Shown here: piece after piece, positions 41,257 to 54,389 of the stretch | Numbering within the stretch: position 1 is the stretch's first letter | How the letters are laid out: every line of letters starts with the position of its first letter | Assembly (NCBI GenBank): GCA_964036195.1 | Contig: OZ038459.1 | Location: 24,301,206-24,365,205, forward strand | Reading direction: 5' to 3' | DNA length: 64,000 bases | Origin: Sphaerolaimus hirsutus | Taxonomy: Eukaryota; Nematoda; Chromadorea; Monhysterida; Sphaerolaimidae | Notes under the pieces: generated by a model | Seen by the model: the letters and a program-made list of their open reading frames with translations, nothing else | The model's database searches: none | What the model was told of the DNA's origin: nothing | Position numbers and translations under genes: made by a program

Positions 41257-41398
41257 CTGAATATCGTATTGTCTGAGTGATAGATAGATAGATATAAATA
41301 TTTATATCAAGCAGTTATTGTAGAACACTCATATCATATCATATCATAACACTAGGGGTCTCTAATTGGGTGAAACCTTCCCCCCAATTCAGCCAGGT

Positions 41399-41535
41399 AT
41401 AGGGTGTAAAATTTCCATTTTCCGCAGGCAATTTATTTTCCATTTCCATTCCATTCAATTTTCCCTTCACTAAATTTTTTTCTGTTTCTGTTTCTGTTTT
41501 TCTGGCTAATTTTCTGTTTTCTGGCTAACGTTTAA
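41399..41535. repeat. Decayed copy of the GGAAACGG hAT-like family
   Basis: Starts TAGGGTGTAAAATTTCC and continues with TTTTCCG / TTTCTG words in the orientation complementary to 15827-16469. The other end is not clear. Confidence 0.6.
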
Positions 41536-41929
41536 ATTTTTTCCACGTTTACCAGTTTTGACCTGAGCCTGTGCCTATCGACATGTAAACTCAACAGTAT
41601 CATTGGTGTTTCTACAACATGTATTTCTACTTGGTGGACATGTAGACTTGGCTGACATGTAGCAGGGTCATACATGTACGAGAATAGAAATACATGCTGC
41701 AAAGCTTACATGCTGGCCAGGCATGATCTGTGGGGGCCACATGCCAGATTAAATCAATGGAAAATTGAAAATGTTTAATTGCCCCCCAACATCTACTCGG
41801 TGGACATGGCCCTGCTCCAATGTTAGCTAGCACATCAGACGCCACTGAAAAGTGTTTATCTACACTCAATATATTGAAATGAAGCAGCTGCCTCCAGAAT
41901 TTTGACCTTCTGGGGGGTTGGATCAATAG

Positions 41930-42250
41930 CAAATCACTTCTCCGGAGGGATAGATAGGTGAAATTTTTTGAAATAGATAGGTGAAGTACAAAAAAAGCTC
42001 AAAATAGGCAATAAAACACATGAAATATCGATTTTGAAGGTGAAACACTATAAAAAGGTATTAAAATCAACGATTTGAGTGATAATTGGGGCAAAAATGT
42101 TGAAAAATCGCAACAGATAGATAGCTGGACAATTGGGGGGGGGGGGGGTTAGGGGATAGTAGCCAAACATTTTGCTTCCGGGATAGATAGATAGCTGAGC
42201 GGCCTCCGGAATAGATAGATAGCTGGAGCATTTGGGGGTTCCACAACCCC
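41930..42250. repeat. Inverted copy of the CAGCTATCTATC repeat
   Basis: GATAGATAGCTG blocks at both ends, GGGGGGGGGG tract and the segment GGATAGTAGCCAAA, complementary to the 27150-27275 and 39045-39425 copies. Confidence 0.65.
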
Positions 42251-42259
42251 CCCTTTGCG

Positions 42260-43235
42260 CACGCCAGAAATGAAACGTAAGGAAACTTACCATATATGCT
42301 TTTTGAACTGCAACTGTTCTGAGCAATGCGCCATTTTGAATTTAATGAAATTTAATGTATATGCAAATCAAATAAATTTCTGTCATTGTCAAATTGTTAG
42401 AAAATTAGAAGTTAATAGTTTAAATTGTCCATAATATTTAGCATTGTCTAAAATGTTTCAAAAACTAGACATTCTCATCTTTACAGATACAAAGTTGGAA
42501 ATAATTTTAACTGCATTGTCAATTTTCCTGTAATAAGATGTTTTCAATTAAATGTAATAAAATTTATGTATTAAAAAGTTGACATGCTTTCACTATACAA
42601 TTGTAAGTGACAAAACAGCGCGATGACAACTGAAAATGATACAAAAATAAATTTTGGCACTGTTCCAAAATGATGATTACTGATGTTTTGTGAATTAGAA
42701 GGAAGAACTGAAAAATACCAAAAACTTATTGGAATCTGTGTATTGAAGTTGTAAATAGAAACATATTGAATAGTACGCCAACAAAACACAATTAATTGTA
42801 TACTGAAACTTTGATAGACTTTATAACAACCAAATTTGCGTTTGCATTGCGCATTTTATTTTACCTATTTTTTATTTTTGGCCAAATTCCAAAAATGACA
42901 TCATGCACGCATCACGCAGTGGTTCGTTCAGCAGAATTGTATGGCACAGAGTAACCCGAGTTTATAATTCATGATGAATCAAATTGTATCAGGAAAACAA
43001 TAATTGGTAGACATCCCAGTTCATACTTATGACACAGGTTGCTTAATGGCATTTTGCAAGAAAAGCAGCATATCAACATTTTCTGGTAGGTAGGAAACCA
43101 AACCAAATACAAGAAATGTAGAAAAAGCACTCCAACAAAAATTAAATTGTAAATACTTTACTTTTACTCCTCAACAGAAATATTATAGACACGTCATACA
43201 TATCTCAAAATGAAAATAATAGCTTAATTTGGGGG
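42260..43235. other. No gene recognised
   Basis: About 1 kb of AT-rich unique-looking sequence without a convincing frame on either strand. Confidence 0.45.
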
Positions 43236-43239
43236 CACA

Positions 43240-43415
43240 ATACAGGTCTGATATATCAGAAAAATGGTCGATATTCAAAAATGGTCAATATTTGATATCG
43301 ATATTTGAAAATGGTCAATATTGATATTCATTATTTTTTCAAAATTTTTGATATTGATATTCAAAATTCTATATAAAAACAGTCTATATCCAATATTTTA
43401 TCTGATACATCATCT
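43240..43415. repeat. Decayed GATATC-array fragment
   Basis: Diverged ATGGTCGATATTC / AATATTGATATTC words resemble the core of 4767-5522, without recognisable termini. Confidence 0.55.
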
Positions 43416-43744
43416 GAACTCTACCACTTCCCACAGATTAGTTTCTACTTCTCCATTTGTAGAATTGTAGCTACTCCGTGGGTGCACACACTAGTTGACA
43501 TCAAAATTCGTGTTGACTAAATTCAACAACTTGTCAACGGAATTCACTAAATTTTGGTTAATTATATGATTTCAATTCTCGTTTTTATCATGACACTTGA
43601 TTTTCATTGTTTCTATTAAGTGTGTTTGGATTTTTTTGTGGTATGTAGTTCACATTCAGTTGACACGAATTTGCAATGTCAACTGGTTTGTGTGTCTCAA
43701 AATGTTCCAGCTCTGTGGGCAGAGAGGGGTGCAGTCATAGCTGC

Positions 43745-44300
43745 AATCGCGGGTAGTAAATTTAGGGGGGGGGGGGGTGGTCGGCCCCCGAGCGCGTGCT
43801 TATAACTTGCGAACCCTCTTGGCGAAAATTGTTGATATTTGGGTATAGTATGGTTTCAGGTCATGGCTAACATGAAAATCGAGGACATCCTCGAATAGTT
43901 CCCCAATCCCGAGATAAGGGGGGGTCTATAAAAATGTGATCATTTTGCATGTCCGATCTGGCATGTTGAATTAAAAGTTCAATAACTCAGCCATTTCTGG
44001 GCCAATTTGTATCGTTAAACACTTATAATGATCGGGAGAACCTGCAGATTCCATTTTCAAAGTCGTATTAGTGATGTCTAAATTCCTTATGCCGATTTGA
44101 CTCGGTGTTTCTACACAAATTAAATTTTTCTGAACATGTAATTATTATATACACCAGACGACGAGGATTCACATAAAACAAAAGCAAGTTCAATATCTTT
44201 TTCCAATCAAAAGTTATGGCACTTCAAACTGTTCCCTCTCATCCACATAAATAACCACATGAAGCACAGGGGTCTGGTAGGGGGGGGGGGAGGTAGGGGG
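43745..44300. repeat. Partial copy of the foldback family
   Basis: Shares GGTCGGCCCCCGAGC, TGCTTATAAC, TATGGTTTCAGGTC and AATCAAAAGTTATGGC with one arm of 60820-62184; G tracts at both ends. Confidence 0.6.
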
Positions 44301-44329
44301 GGGGTGTTACCCCGTTAATGTAATTGTGA

Positions 44330-44520
44330 TATGGGTGTGTTCTGTACATGGGTGCATTCTGAACAGAGGTACGTTCTGTACATGGGTGCGTTTTAGACAA
44401 GGGAATTCACAATATCTCAGCATCATGAACAATGTTGAAAAGCTTTAGGCTTAGTTGTCAAAGGCACCCATATATTTACATAGCGCACCCACATACACAA
44501 TGCACCCGAGTACAGAACGC
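44330..44520. repeat. Cluster of TGTACA-centred words
   Basis: TTCTGTACATGGGTGC and variants, then ACACAATGCACCCGAGTACAG in opposite orientation, matching the 8.7-10.8 kb repeats. Contained in a decayed copy of that unit. Confidence 0.6.
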
Positions 44521-44699
44521 TCGGCCACAATCAGCTTTCAGTGGGGGGGGGGGGCAAAACCGGTGGAATACCGTAAACCGCATTCAAAGCTGATTTATAC
44601 TTTATCAAAATTTCGGTTGACAAATACTGTGTGTAGAGCCATAATAAGAGAGAATAAAATGGAAAACCGCAAACATTGTCCTAACTTCAAGACTGTAAT

Positions 44700-46164
44700 G
44701 TGAGAAACACTATAAGCCATCCTACACGTGTGACTAAATACATTCCCCATTGATCGGTGACCCGCATAATAGTTGACACATGTGTGTCAACTGACCCTTG
44801 TCAACCAACATTTACTCACATGTCGCAGAGTATCTCAAAATGCAAATGGGGCGATGTTGAAAAAAAATATAACAGCAAATGCATTGGAAGATTGCTCTGC
44901 GACATGTGAACACTGACATCTGAGTTGACACAGACCAGTTGACACAGACGAGTTCACATACATGTGGCAACTTGTCTGTCAACTGCTATTAGCGACCATT
45001 TCTGGTTGCTAATACTCTCATTTGTACAATACGTAGCTGTATCCAATACAGACTTGGACTCCGGACAAGATATTATAAATGACATGATCCCATTTTTTTG
45101 TGTTAACCACAAACTATGACATCATTCTTCAAGCTTTTGCACGAGCAACACAATGTTTTAGTTGTTATACTCGGCAGACACGATCAGCGTTGCAGCAGAG
45201 TTCACACATTTTGGCATTCACACTTCACATGCAAGTCAATGAAAAACAAAATCACACCAAAAATATTCACACACAAATATTTCGGTGTAGTGTGATTGAA
45301 CAATTTTTGATCACACTATGGCACTGTGTGTTGCAATGTGTGAATTTGGATCAATTCACACACAACAGTAGGTCAATTTTTAGGTGACCTCTGCAAGCGT
45401 CACAGTTAGAGTGCCCATCATGTTACAGTGTGGGTCAAATAAAAATATGGTTTATGTGTAAAACTTTGATTTATGGGTGTTTTCACATTTGGTTTTGTTT
45501 GAATTGATGCACTGAAATCAAAATTTTGTTCATGCTTCATCAAAAACAATATGTTCATAAATATGCAAAATGTGGGGAATATTGGTGAAAAATTACAGTA
45601 GCCTCCAATAGAATGGCAGTTGATGAAAAATAGAATGGTAATCTTCTAAATGTTGATTAAGAAATGTGTTGATTATAATTATATCACATTATGTGAGATT
45701 TATGTATATTTATATATCAATCTCTATCCAATGAAAATGTAATTTAACTTGCATTTTCAATGTGAGCCACCCCCCATTTGCCCCATTTTTCTGGACGCTA
45801 TGTAATGTGAGAACAGACGCGTTTTCACACCATGTAGACATTCTGTAATTTTTCATTTTTGCTATGTTATGCCTGAAAAATTAACACGCACCAAAATTCA
45901 CACTATTTCACACACCGAAAACGGGAGCTGCAAGCCTGGACATGATACTCTGATAAAAAAAGTATTTAACTCCTATCTGTTTGTAAAGTTGAATATCTAT
46001 GTCAAACTGAAAACTTTTTGGACTGATTTGTCATAAAAGAATTAAGAAAATGATAGATTTGTCTGTATGCCGGCTGACGCTACTATTTTCAAGTGAATAT
46101 GTGGCGTTTCCGGAGCCAGGAATATTGCTATTTATTTCAGCGGAACTTATGCAGGCTATTTCAC
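44700..46164. other. No gene recognised
   Basis: Low-GC sequence with scattered TTGACA/TGTCAA words (44760-44990) that are partly inverted. No coding frame of note. Confidence 0.4.
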
Positions 46165-46245
46165 CAATTGCGGCAAACGTTTTGAATGTGGCCTTTTGAT
46201 TCAGGAAATATTTCATTCATTTCATCTAAACAAGTTCTAGCACAG
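46165..46245 (-). CDS. Weak candidate exon
   Basis: Between acceptor GAAAATTCAG and donor CAATTG/GTGAAA, 26 codons of reasonable composition (ARTCLDEMNEIFPESKGHIQ). It may belong upstream of the 40.8-41.3 kb minus-strand gene. Short and unconfirmed. Confidence 0.22.
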
Positions 46246-46711
46246 CTGAATTTTCCAGGACACATACCTATTTTCTTTTTTTGTATTTCACACTGGAACA
46301 AGTTGGACAGCGGCTGAAATTTATGACTTATCACACTGCGGGAGTGTTTCCTCAGGAAAAATGTACTCCATAAAGTAACCCGAGTATACAGAAAACTATG
46401 TAAAAAATTTGTGAAAATTGTTTTTGACAATATTTTAACTTTTGGTAAGGTGGTAATATCACACAAAATAGAAAAGGCAACAAAAACATAACTTTTTACA
46501 TTTTTGTACAAGTGTTTACCTTGTTGCAAATTGTTTGTTTATGTTGACAAAAAATAAAAATCTAAAAAATCATGTTTAAAATTTGTTTTCCAGTTTCCAG
46601 CCCCTAAAAATTATTTCTAACACCAAGAATGAATGATAGTGGTTGGTTTTGATTTTCATTTTTTTTGATTTTCATTTTTTTTTGTGTGTTCTACATTAAT
46701 GTTGTAATCAG

Positions 46712-47052
46712 TGGCGTAGCGAATGAGTCCAGTTTCCCTGCTTTTGGCGCGGTGCCCAATTTGCGGCTTGGGTTACATTTTTACGTTTGTACTGCAAAAA
46801 TTGTATGGGGGACTGTGGTGGCATGCAATGCATGCAGAATTTTGCAATATGGCAGCCAGAGCAGGGAAACTGGACACACTGGGCGTAGCCAGGGGGTGGG
46901 CGCCCCCCCCCTTCCTGGGCAAGACTTCCCAAATCGAACAAAGCGGACATCAAATTTTACTGGCGGGGCATACAGGTTGCCCTAATGGCCGATTTTGATG
47001 CCTGCGTGTCAGTGACGACTTGGGGGTCCAAAGCAAAGTCAGCTACGCCGTT
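46712..47052. repeat. Element remnant with CAGTGGCGTAGC end
   Basis: CAGTGGCGTAGC at the left and GCTACGCC at the right, with an internal GGGCGTAGCCAGGGGG. This is a common terminus of eukaryotic DNA transposons; similar ends occur at 11490 and 49988. No target duplication resolved. Confidence 0.5.
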
Positions 47053-47167
47053 TGTTTAACTTTGACTACCATTTTTTTATAAGTTGTTTTTCAAAATTAT
47101 CTCATCTTTCATTCTCAATTGCAAGAAGGGTTCAGTATAATTTTAGTGTCTGCACTGGTGTAGGTAG

Positions 47168-47540
47168 GGTTCAAACGGGATCCTGATCGCGGATCCCATG
47201 AAATTCTGGAATTAGCAGTCCCGATCCCGATCCCAAAACCCCAATCCTGATCCTGATCCCGAAATCTAAAAATACTGATCCCAATCCCGAAAACTTTCAA
47301 ATCCCGATCCTGAGAATCTCCCAAGTCTGGGATCCTGATCCTGGAAAAAAATAGTGGAAATTATAAGTGAAAAAATGTCATTTTTGCGTGCAAAAATGTG
47401 AATGCAAACTCCCAGCGTCCATTTTATGTCAATTTTCTGGCATCCAACAGTGTTTTGAGACCTTTATGAACAACTGTGAATGCCAGAACAGTGACAAAAA
47501 TCTCTATCCCTAGACCCCAATCGCGATCCCGAAAAAATAC
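47168..47540. mobile_element. Truncated copy of the CCCGAT hAT-like family
   Basis: TAGGGTTCAAACGGGATCC start, iterated GATCCCGATCC, and the same unique core as 19488-19856. The right terminus is missing; the array runs directly into another repeat. Confidence 0.75.
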
Positions 47541-48326
47541 CAATGTCAAACAAAGTGTCAATTGTCATGATAAATGTCATGCAGTGTCAATTGTGTATCT
47601 GAATCTTGTGTTTTTGTATCTAAATCTTATGTTTTTGTATCCAGATCTTATTTTTTGTATCCAAATGTTGACATAAGATTTGGATACAAAACCAACACCA
47701 AGATTTGAATACAAAACAAGATTTGAATACAATTTGCTTGACAGTTGCCACTTTAATTGTTATTTGTCATGACAATTGACACTTGACTTAACATTTGTCA
47801 TGACAACTGATGCTTTGCATGACATTTCATATGACATTTGACACTTTACAGTGCTTGGGACCAACGATGGGTAAGTTCTCCAAAAAAAAACACTTTCTGT
47901 GTTTTGAGTTTTTCACAAATGAATACCTGTGTTTTGAGTTTTTTTCTTGAAAAAAACTTAAGTAACTCTGTTTTTATTTCTGTGTTTTTTGTAAAAACTC
48001 AAGTTTTTTGAGTTTTTTCTAAAAAAACTCAAGTTTTTTTCCAAAAAATTCGAGTTTTCCCCCAAAAAATTTTGATTTACAGCATTTCGATCTGGAAACA
48101 GTGGTTTTCTTATAAAATATTGGTTTTGCACATGTTTTAACCCCACATAACATTTGTTTATTCATTCAAGTGTCAAGAAAGTCCATAAAAATGTCCACAA
48201 TGAGGACATCAACATCACAACACCAGCAACAAAATGCCCAGAAACGACAATTTACACAGTACTCCAAAATTCTTCAATGGATGTGCACTGTATAGAAGAC
48301 TACGGAATTGATTTGAACTACAACTA

Positions 48327-49216
48327 CCATATTACCTCGAAATACCCCCATGGGCATTATTATTTCATCAGAAAGTTTTGTAAGGATCATAGAAAATAGT
48401 AGGCATTTACGTACCCAAAACAGGTTATGCATACAAACAGGATATTTTTGAAATAAACATGTAGATAGCTACACAACCTAGTACATTCTATTTGTAGCTG
48501 TGATGCAAATTAGCAGTAATAAATACATCATGTACATTGGATACATGATGTACAGGGGCGGGCATCTTCAGTTACCGCTGGGAAAATGCGATAGATTGAG
48601 CTACGGTTGAGCTATCAGAATGAAAATTTAACACAATGGAGTAGACTCCATAGGACACCTATTCTAAAGTTTGCAACCCAAACGGCCACATTTTGGGTGA
48701 GTTGTGGAACACACGGTTTTTAGTGTAATTTTGTGACTTGGCGTCACCCATAGGATAAATCGAGGGTGGCATTTGAGGGGGGGGGGCATCGGTCGTTGGT
48801 GTCGTCCCATTCTGTCGTACATTGGCCGATTTTGATGCCCTTTGAGTATGTTGTGGTCGCGCCTACTACCAAATTCTTTTTTTACTCGAATAGTCCCCCA
48901 GTCCCGAGATAAGGGGGGTGAAGTCACAAAATTACACTAAAAACTGTGTGTTCCACAACTCCTCCAAACTGTGGCCGTTTGGGTTGCAAACTTCAGCATA
49001 GGTGTCCTATGGAGTCTACTCTATTGTGTTAAAATTTCATTGTGATAGCTCAACTGTAGCTCAAGCTATCGCGTTTTTCCAGCGGTAACTGAAGATGCCC
49101 ACCCCTGTACATCATCCCGGAGGGGGCTATTTCGAGGGGGGCGGGGCTTATTATTTCACCAGCCCATTGTGAGGGGAGTTGATTCAAGGGGGGGGGGTGA
49201 ATTCAAGGTAATAAGG
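48327..49216. repeat. CCGTATTTCC-family MITE, copy P10, hosting another MITE
   Basis: Ends CCATATTACCTCGAAATA and CAAGGTAATAAGG, flanked by TA. Contains the complete 48553-49107 element. Confidence 0.7.
48553..49107. mobile_element. CAGGGGTGGGC-family MITE, copy 2
   Basis: Ends CAGGGGCGGGCATCTTCAG and complement, TA flanks, same interior as 10120-10690. Confidence 0.82.
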
Positions 49217-49632
49217 TATACTTAAATGTTGAAACTTAAATTGTCAAATCCACCATGAGATATGCATGCCATCTTGAATTTTTTTTGTACCATTATAAAA
49301 TATGAATACATTATGTACATAAATATTTACATACTATAGATGCTTATCTTATCTTGTTTAGTTTAACTGAATTAATGTGCATTCAACCACTTCGCTGAAA
49401 AAAACACAAAAACTCAAAAAACTTTTCTGTGTTTCTGTGTTTCTGTGTTTCTGTGTTCTCCAAAAAAAAACTCATTTGAGTTTTGAGTTTTTCAAAATTT
49501 ATGAGTTTCCGTGTTTCTGTATAAAACAAAAACACAGAAACTCAATGAGTTTCTGTGTTCAATTTCTGTGTTTTTTCCATCGTTGCTTGGGACTGATCCA
49601 GCTCCATGGATAAACATGTTGAACCATAAGCA

Positions 49633-49860
49633 AGAAAAGAAATTTTTTACAAAAATTATGAATTTTTATACAATTTTTACAAAAATATGAATTTGTATAC
49701 AATTTTACAAAAAATTTACAAAAATTTGAATTTTTATACAATTTTTATTTTTATTTTGAGATTTTCCATTTTATTTTATTTTATTTTATTCTCAAATTTT
49801 CCATTTTATTTTTATTTTATTTTTATTTTTTTTCTGAGATTTTGCCAACCCTGGGCACGT
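49633..49860. repeat. AT-rich repeat shared with 13090-13310
   Basis: Iterated AATTTTTATACAATTTT then TTCCATTTTATTTTATTT, ending GATTTTGCCAACCCTG; the same order is found at 13090-13310. Confidence 0.75.
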
Positions 49861-50396
49861 TATTCATTGAACAAAACGACATTTAATATAGGTAGAATAC
49901 ATAAATGCCATTGAATTTTTTGCATTCATGTTGTATTTCACAGCGATTCACCACCATGCTGACATGTAGAAACAACATGTGGACCAGGGCCGTATCCAGG
50001 GGGGGCGGGGGGGGGCTGCAGCCCCCCCCCTCCCGGGGCGAGACCAGAAAGTGACCGGAAAATGCGACTTTTTCAACGTCAGCGTAAAAAATTTTGCGCG
50101 CAAGCGCGCATTCTTCACCATACATAAAGGTATTATCATCTGATTTGCTCCATGTGGCCGCAAATCGTTGTAAGGCCGGAATTAGAGCTCAGCGTCGATT
50201 CGACGTGAAATGATGACGTGAAATGTTGTCGTGAAATTAATTACACGAGTGTGGATCATGCTACGGGTCTACAATTTTCTAAGGATAATATATGAATCAA
50301 TACCTTAATCGTGTCCAATACTGAGTGTTATCAGCCACAACTAGAGCGAATTGAAAAATTCAATTTTTATCATTCCACGTCATCATTTTACGTCAG

Positions 50397-50463
50397 GGAA
50401 CAACTTGACATTTCACGTCAGACTATTGCAAGCAAAAGTCTGACGTGAAATGTCAAGTTGTTC
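50397..50463. repeat. Hairpin adjoining the assembly gap
   Basis: GAACAACTTGACATTTCACG and its complement, arms about 27 bp, loop about 12 bp, ending exactly where the N run begins. Confidence 0.85.
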
Positions 50464-50663
50464 NNNNNNNNNNNNNNNNNNNNNNNNNNNNNNNNNNNNN
50501 NNNNNNNNNNNNNNNNNNNNNNNNNNNNNNNNNNNNNNNNNNNNNNNNNNNNNNNNNNNNNNNNNNNNNNNNNNNNNNNNNNNNNNNNNNNNNNNNNNNN
50601 NNNNNNNNNNNNNNNNNNNNNNNNNNNNNNNNNNNNNNNNNNNNNNNNNNNNNNNNNNNNNNN
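50464..50663. other. Assembly gap (200 N)
   Basis: A run of 200 N, a conventional scaffold-gap size, so the true length is unknown. Confidence 0.99.
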
Positions 50664-51711
50664 CGTTGGTGCCCCTTGGCACAATTAAAAGGCACCAGTG
50701 CCATGGCAACACTCCACTACTAGTATGTTATGTACCTAGGTATTTTGCATATTCTTGCACACACGCGTACAATTTCACATCAGTAGTCTTTTTCATTAAT
50801 TTTGAGGCATTTTTAGTGTAAAAGCTTCCATTTGTTCATGCTATTGAGTAATAATAAGCTATGATATGTTAATATAGTATATAATACCAAGTCAATGTGC
50901 TCCCACATACTTCTACAGTGTGAAACATCATAGGCATGAAATGGTGCCTACATAACGTTGTATTTAAGGGAAGGCATTATTTACATTGACAAACTTCACT
51001 ATGTTCAATAAAGCTTGATATGCATAATGAGTTGACATAAAAATGATATTTTTGACAGAGATCACCACTTATAATGATATTCCAGGGCCAAGGGTCCACG
51101 TCCACTGCCATTTTTAACTATACTTTACATTACAAAATACTGGCACGTGTCTTATATACAAGTATAAGTGACTAATAACAATATTTGGGAGCTTTGAAAA
51201 AAATGTCATATAGTGTCTTTCTTAAAGACGAGATTTGTTTTAATTTCCATCCCTTAACATAATAAATAATAATTAATCATTAAAAGTACAATCAAATATA
51301 TATGTAGAAAATATAGATAAACTTAATTTTTTATTTTCTTATATAGAAAAATGTCATGAGATTTTTGGAATGCTACTTGCACTCATGCGGAACTGGCTAT
51401 ACATATTTCTTTGGAGCAATTGAAGGAGCCAATGTGGGACTAACTTGAATTGCGTAGAGCGACCATTAAGTCAACATTTTGGCGGGGAATTTGATTTGTT
51501 ATTTTCTCAAGTGCCAAAATTATGTAAAAGGTGTTTGCATTTTTCGAGCTTTGACAAAAGTTTTTTTGTGATCACTCCTGTGAAGGACACTTTTTGTGAT
51601 GAAAGCAGATCAAATCTTCCATTTCCATCACAAGTATCGGTGCATTTGGTGCATATTTATATTACATGTCGTAACTCGGTGCAGAATATTATCCTATGGA
51701 GTCAATCCTGG
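50664..51711. other. No gene confirmed
   Basis: Contains a diverged relative of the 22050-22520 core (around 50740-51200). A frame at 51445-51756 (GGEFDLLFSQVPKLCKR) has fair composition but no supporting splice phase. Confidence 0.35.
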
Positions 51712-52441
51712 TGCCAGTCCCAAGCATTGTCAAGTGTAAAGGAAAGTGTCAAGTGACAAAACTGTCATACAAATTTGTGTCAGGCAAACTGTTAATTGTC
51801 AGGCAAAGTGCAGTAGTTTTATAAGTAGTAGTAACAAATATTTTCGTTTTTGTTTTGATTGAAATTTTACTTTGACACCACAGTTGTTAAATTGTATTTA
51901 CATTTACTCAAAAAATACATATACTCAAGTACTTTCTAAATACATGTACATATACTTTAAAACAAGTAGCCATACTCACCCGTATACGTACTGTTGAAAA
52001 GTACACATGTACAGAAAATGTATTTTTTGTCACTCAAATCAAAATTTTTATTGCTCAAATAAGAAAATCTTGAAGAATACATATCATTTTTCTAAATAAA
52101 TCCTAAAAAATCACTAAAAAGTACATCTATTATGTATCCCAGTGTTAAAATCACTCTCACATGTGAAACAGTACTAACTTTTACAATATCTACAAAAAAG
52201 TACCCACTTTTACATATTCTATGAAGAAAAGTACTCGCTTTTGTAATTTCCCAGCGAAAAAGTACCCCAATTTTACACTTTCCTGGGGAAAAAGTAATTT
52301 ACATGTACATACTCATGAGTATGAGTAAAAAAGTATTTTACATTTTCTGTATTTGGGTGTGAGTAAAAATTAATTTTTACATATCCATATACTTGAAAAC
52401 TCTGCTTGACACTTGACTTCACACGTTACATGGCTTGGGAC
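51712..52441. repeat. Inverted-repeat element with AAAAGTAC iterated core
   Basis: CAGTCCCAAGC at the left and GCTTGGGAC at the right, with the interior repeating AAAAAGTACC and CACTTTTACA. A TAGGGTGTC terminus begins immediately after, at 52442. Confidence 0.5.
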
Positions 52442-52728
52442 TAGGGTGTCATAAAATGTCTACAGAAACAGATTTTGCACTTGCCAGAAAATGCAAATGG
52501 ACCATTTTATGCAAGTGTCAGAAAACGTAAAAATAAAATGCCTGAAAAAATTACACAACTTTTGACACTTTGCATGACATTTCACGTTTGACATAGTCTG
52601 GAAGTGGCCTCAGGTCTGAAAACTTTCCGCCAATGCAATTTTGCTTCCGGACTGCCCAAAGCAAGTTTTGCGTGGGCGCCGTGTGTACTGTGCAAAGCAC
52701 ATGCGCTTGTTCCCGTCAATCATGAATA

Positions 52729-52990
52729 CCGTATTCCCTCGAAATACCCCCCCCCTCGAAATACCCCCCCCCCCTCAAAATGGGCACTATGAATTTGTGG
52801 TCCGGGAAAAGTATAACAACGTTCAAAACACTTACTGTGTTACGTTAGAACATCGTTTATACCATCTACATCCTTATATAAGGCGGTAAAAACTTATAAA
52901 TGGTGGTTATTGTTGCATTTTTCACGTTTTTCTCTCAAAATTTTCACTCTGAAAAAATAAACCCCCCAGGGGTAATTCGAGGAAATATGG
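52729..52990. repeat. CCGTATTTCC-family MITE, copy P3
   Basis: Ends CCGTATTCCCTCGAAATA and GAGGAAATATGG, TA flanks, poly-C tracts, and a core (AACTTATAAATGGTGGTTAT) shared with P9. Confidence 0.82.
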
Positions 52991-53216
52991 TACATATTTC
53001 CATGACGCAAGCTCTTCAAGAGAAAGTTGAGGCTGGGAGAAAGAATATAAAAATTGGATGATACTTTGGTGTGGGCAAATATTATTATCCCAAAAATCTT
53101 GATGGTAAATATCATTTCCAACTTTAACGTGGCTGTCACATGGATGCAAAGTTGTTAAAAGGTACGTACATTTACTCGAATAATACGTGTACGCGAGTAC
53201 GCGGTAAATACATTTA

Positions 53217-54191
53217 CCGTATTTCCTCGAAATACCCCCCCCCCCTCGAAATACCCCCCCCCCCCTCGACATACCTCCCCTCACAATGGACACTGTGAAC
53301 TTATAAACCCCCCCCCCTCGAAATACCCCCGCCCAAATTTAGTGTATATAATGATAAAGAGATCGGGAGCCTTACCTCCTTGGAGGTACTATTTAATGTG
53401 TTTATCTGTGTAAATACACTTACGGATCATTACATCACATTGCTTACGATGTGCATGGCACACATTTGATTGTATAAAACCCTGTCTCCAGCCACATGGG
53501 ACCGTACATAGGGTTTTGCTTAGTTCATTTCTTTCAGCATCATTTCCTTTGCATAGGTACAAGACGTGTAGCGTGTTTAATGGGAATTTAACATCTTTTG
53601 TCGAGCAATGTCTACATATTTTTTTTTACCTTGCCATCCCATAGACGTAGACTGTTGTGTCTAGCCGCAAATCATAACTTTTCGTTGTAATGTACTCCCT
53701 TTAGTTCAATTGCGTCCTCAGCTCTATTAGTAAGCGACTTTTGAGCTTTCATCGCCTTCATCATAGCTGCTTTTCTGTACATGTAGACATTTTTTTTATA
53801 TCTGATGTTCTCAAGTTTGATGTATCAATTTTCCAGTCCATGGCTGTTTTACACTGTAATATTAGGTATAGTGTATAGAGAACGTAAATGACAAAAGCTG
53901 CAGTTTGTCATCTGGGTAATGCAAAACACACGTTAAAAACAATGACTCTGTGATGTGAGAACAGTGATTATACGTCTACACACTTATACAAGTCTTTAGA
54001 GTATTATAAATGGCGATTTTTGTTGCATTTTCGATGTCTGCGTACGTTTCAGATGACAATTTAGTATTTACTTGGTTTTCAAAAAAATTCTGGCGAAATA
54101 ATAACCCCCCCCCCCACGAAATACCCCCCCCCCCCCTCAAAATTCTCACTCTGAAAAAATAAACCCCTGGGGGTATTTCGAGGAAATACGG
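53217..54191. repeat. CCGTATTTCC-family MITE, copy P4
   Basis: Ends CCGTATTTCCTCGAAATA and complement, TA flanks. Core shared, inverted, with P6 (TATAAATGGCGATTTTTGTT); about 500 bp extra at 53345-53880 is a further insertion. Confidence 0.82.
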
Positions 54192-54389
54192 TACATATAC
54201 TTTTAAAAAAAATACCGTACGCACTTGTACGCGTACATTTTCAAAGCATACGCGTACGGAAAACTTATTCAATGTGGGACATTTGTCAAGTGACTACTCT
54301 GCTATGTATGTATTTACGGAAGTGGTTCCGTTGAATATTAAAGATACGCCGGGGTAGTGCCTTAAAAAAAAAATCGCAACCAAATCGAA

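Larger units (their letters stand above)
47862..49585. mobile_element. hAT-like element with CTCAAAAACAC core and two nested MITEs
   Basis: Ends CAACGATGG and CCATCGTTG with perfect 8-bp duplication CTTGGGAC (47854-47861, 49586-49593). CAACG fits YARNG. Arms iterate AACTCAAGTTTTTT and TTTCTGTG words. The unoccupied target occurs in a paralogous repeat near 13045 (TGCTTGGGACTG). Inside lies a CCGTATTTCC MITE, which itself holds a CAGGGGTGGGC MITE. Confidence 0.88.

Noticed and set aside
50413-50821. Open frames spanning the N run
   Set aside because: Artefacts of undefined bases.
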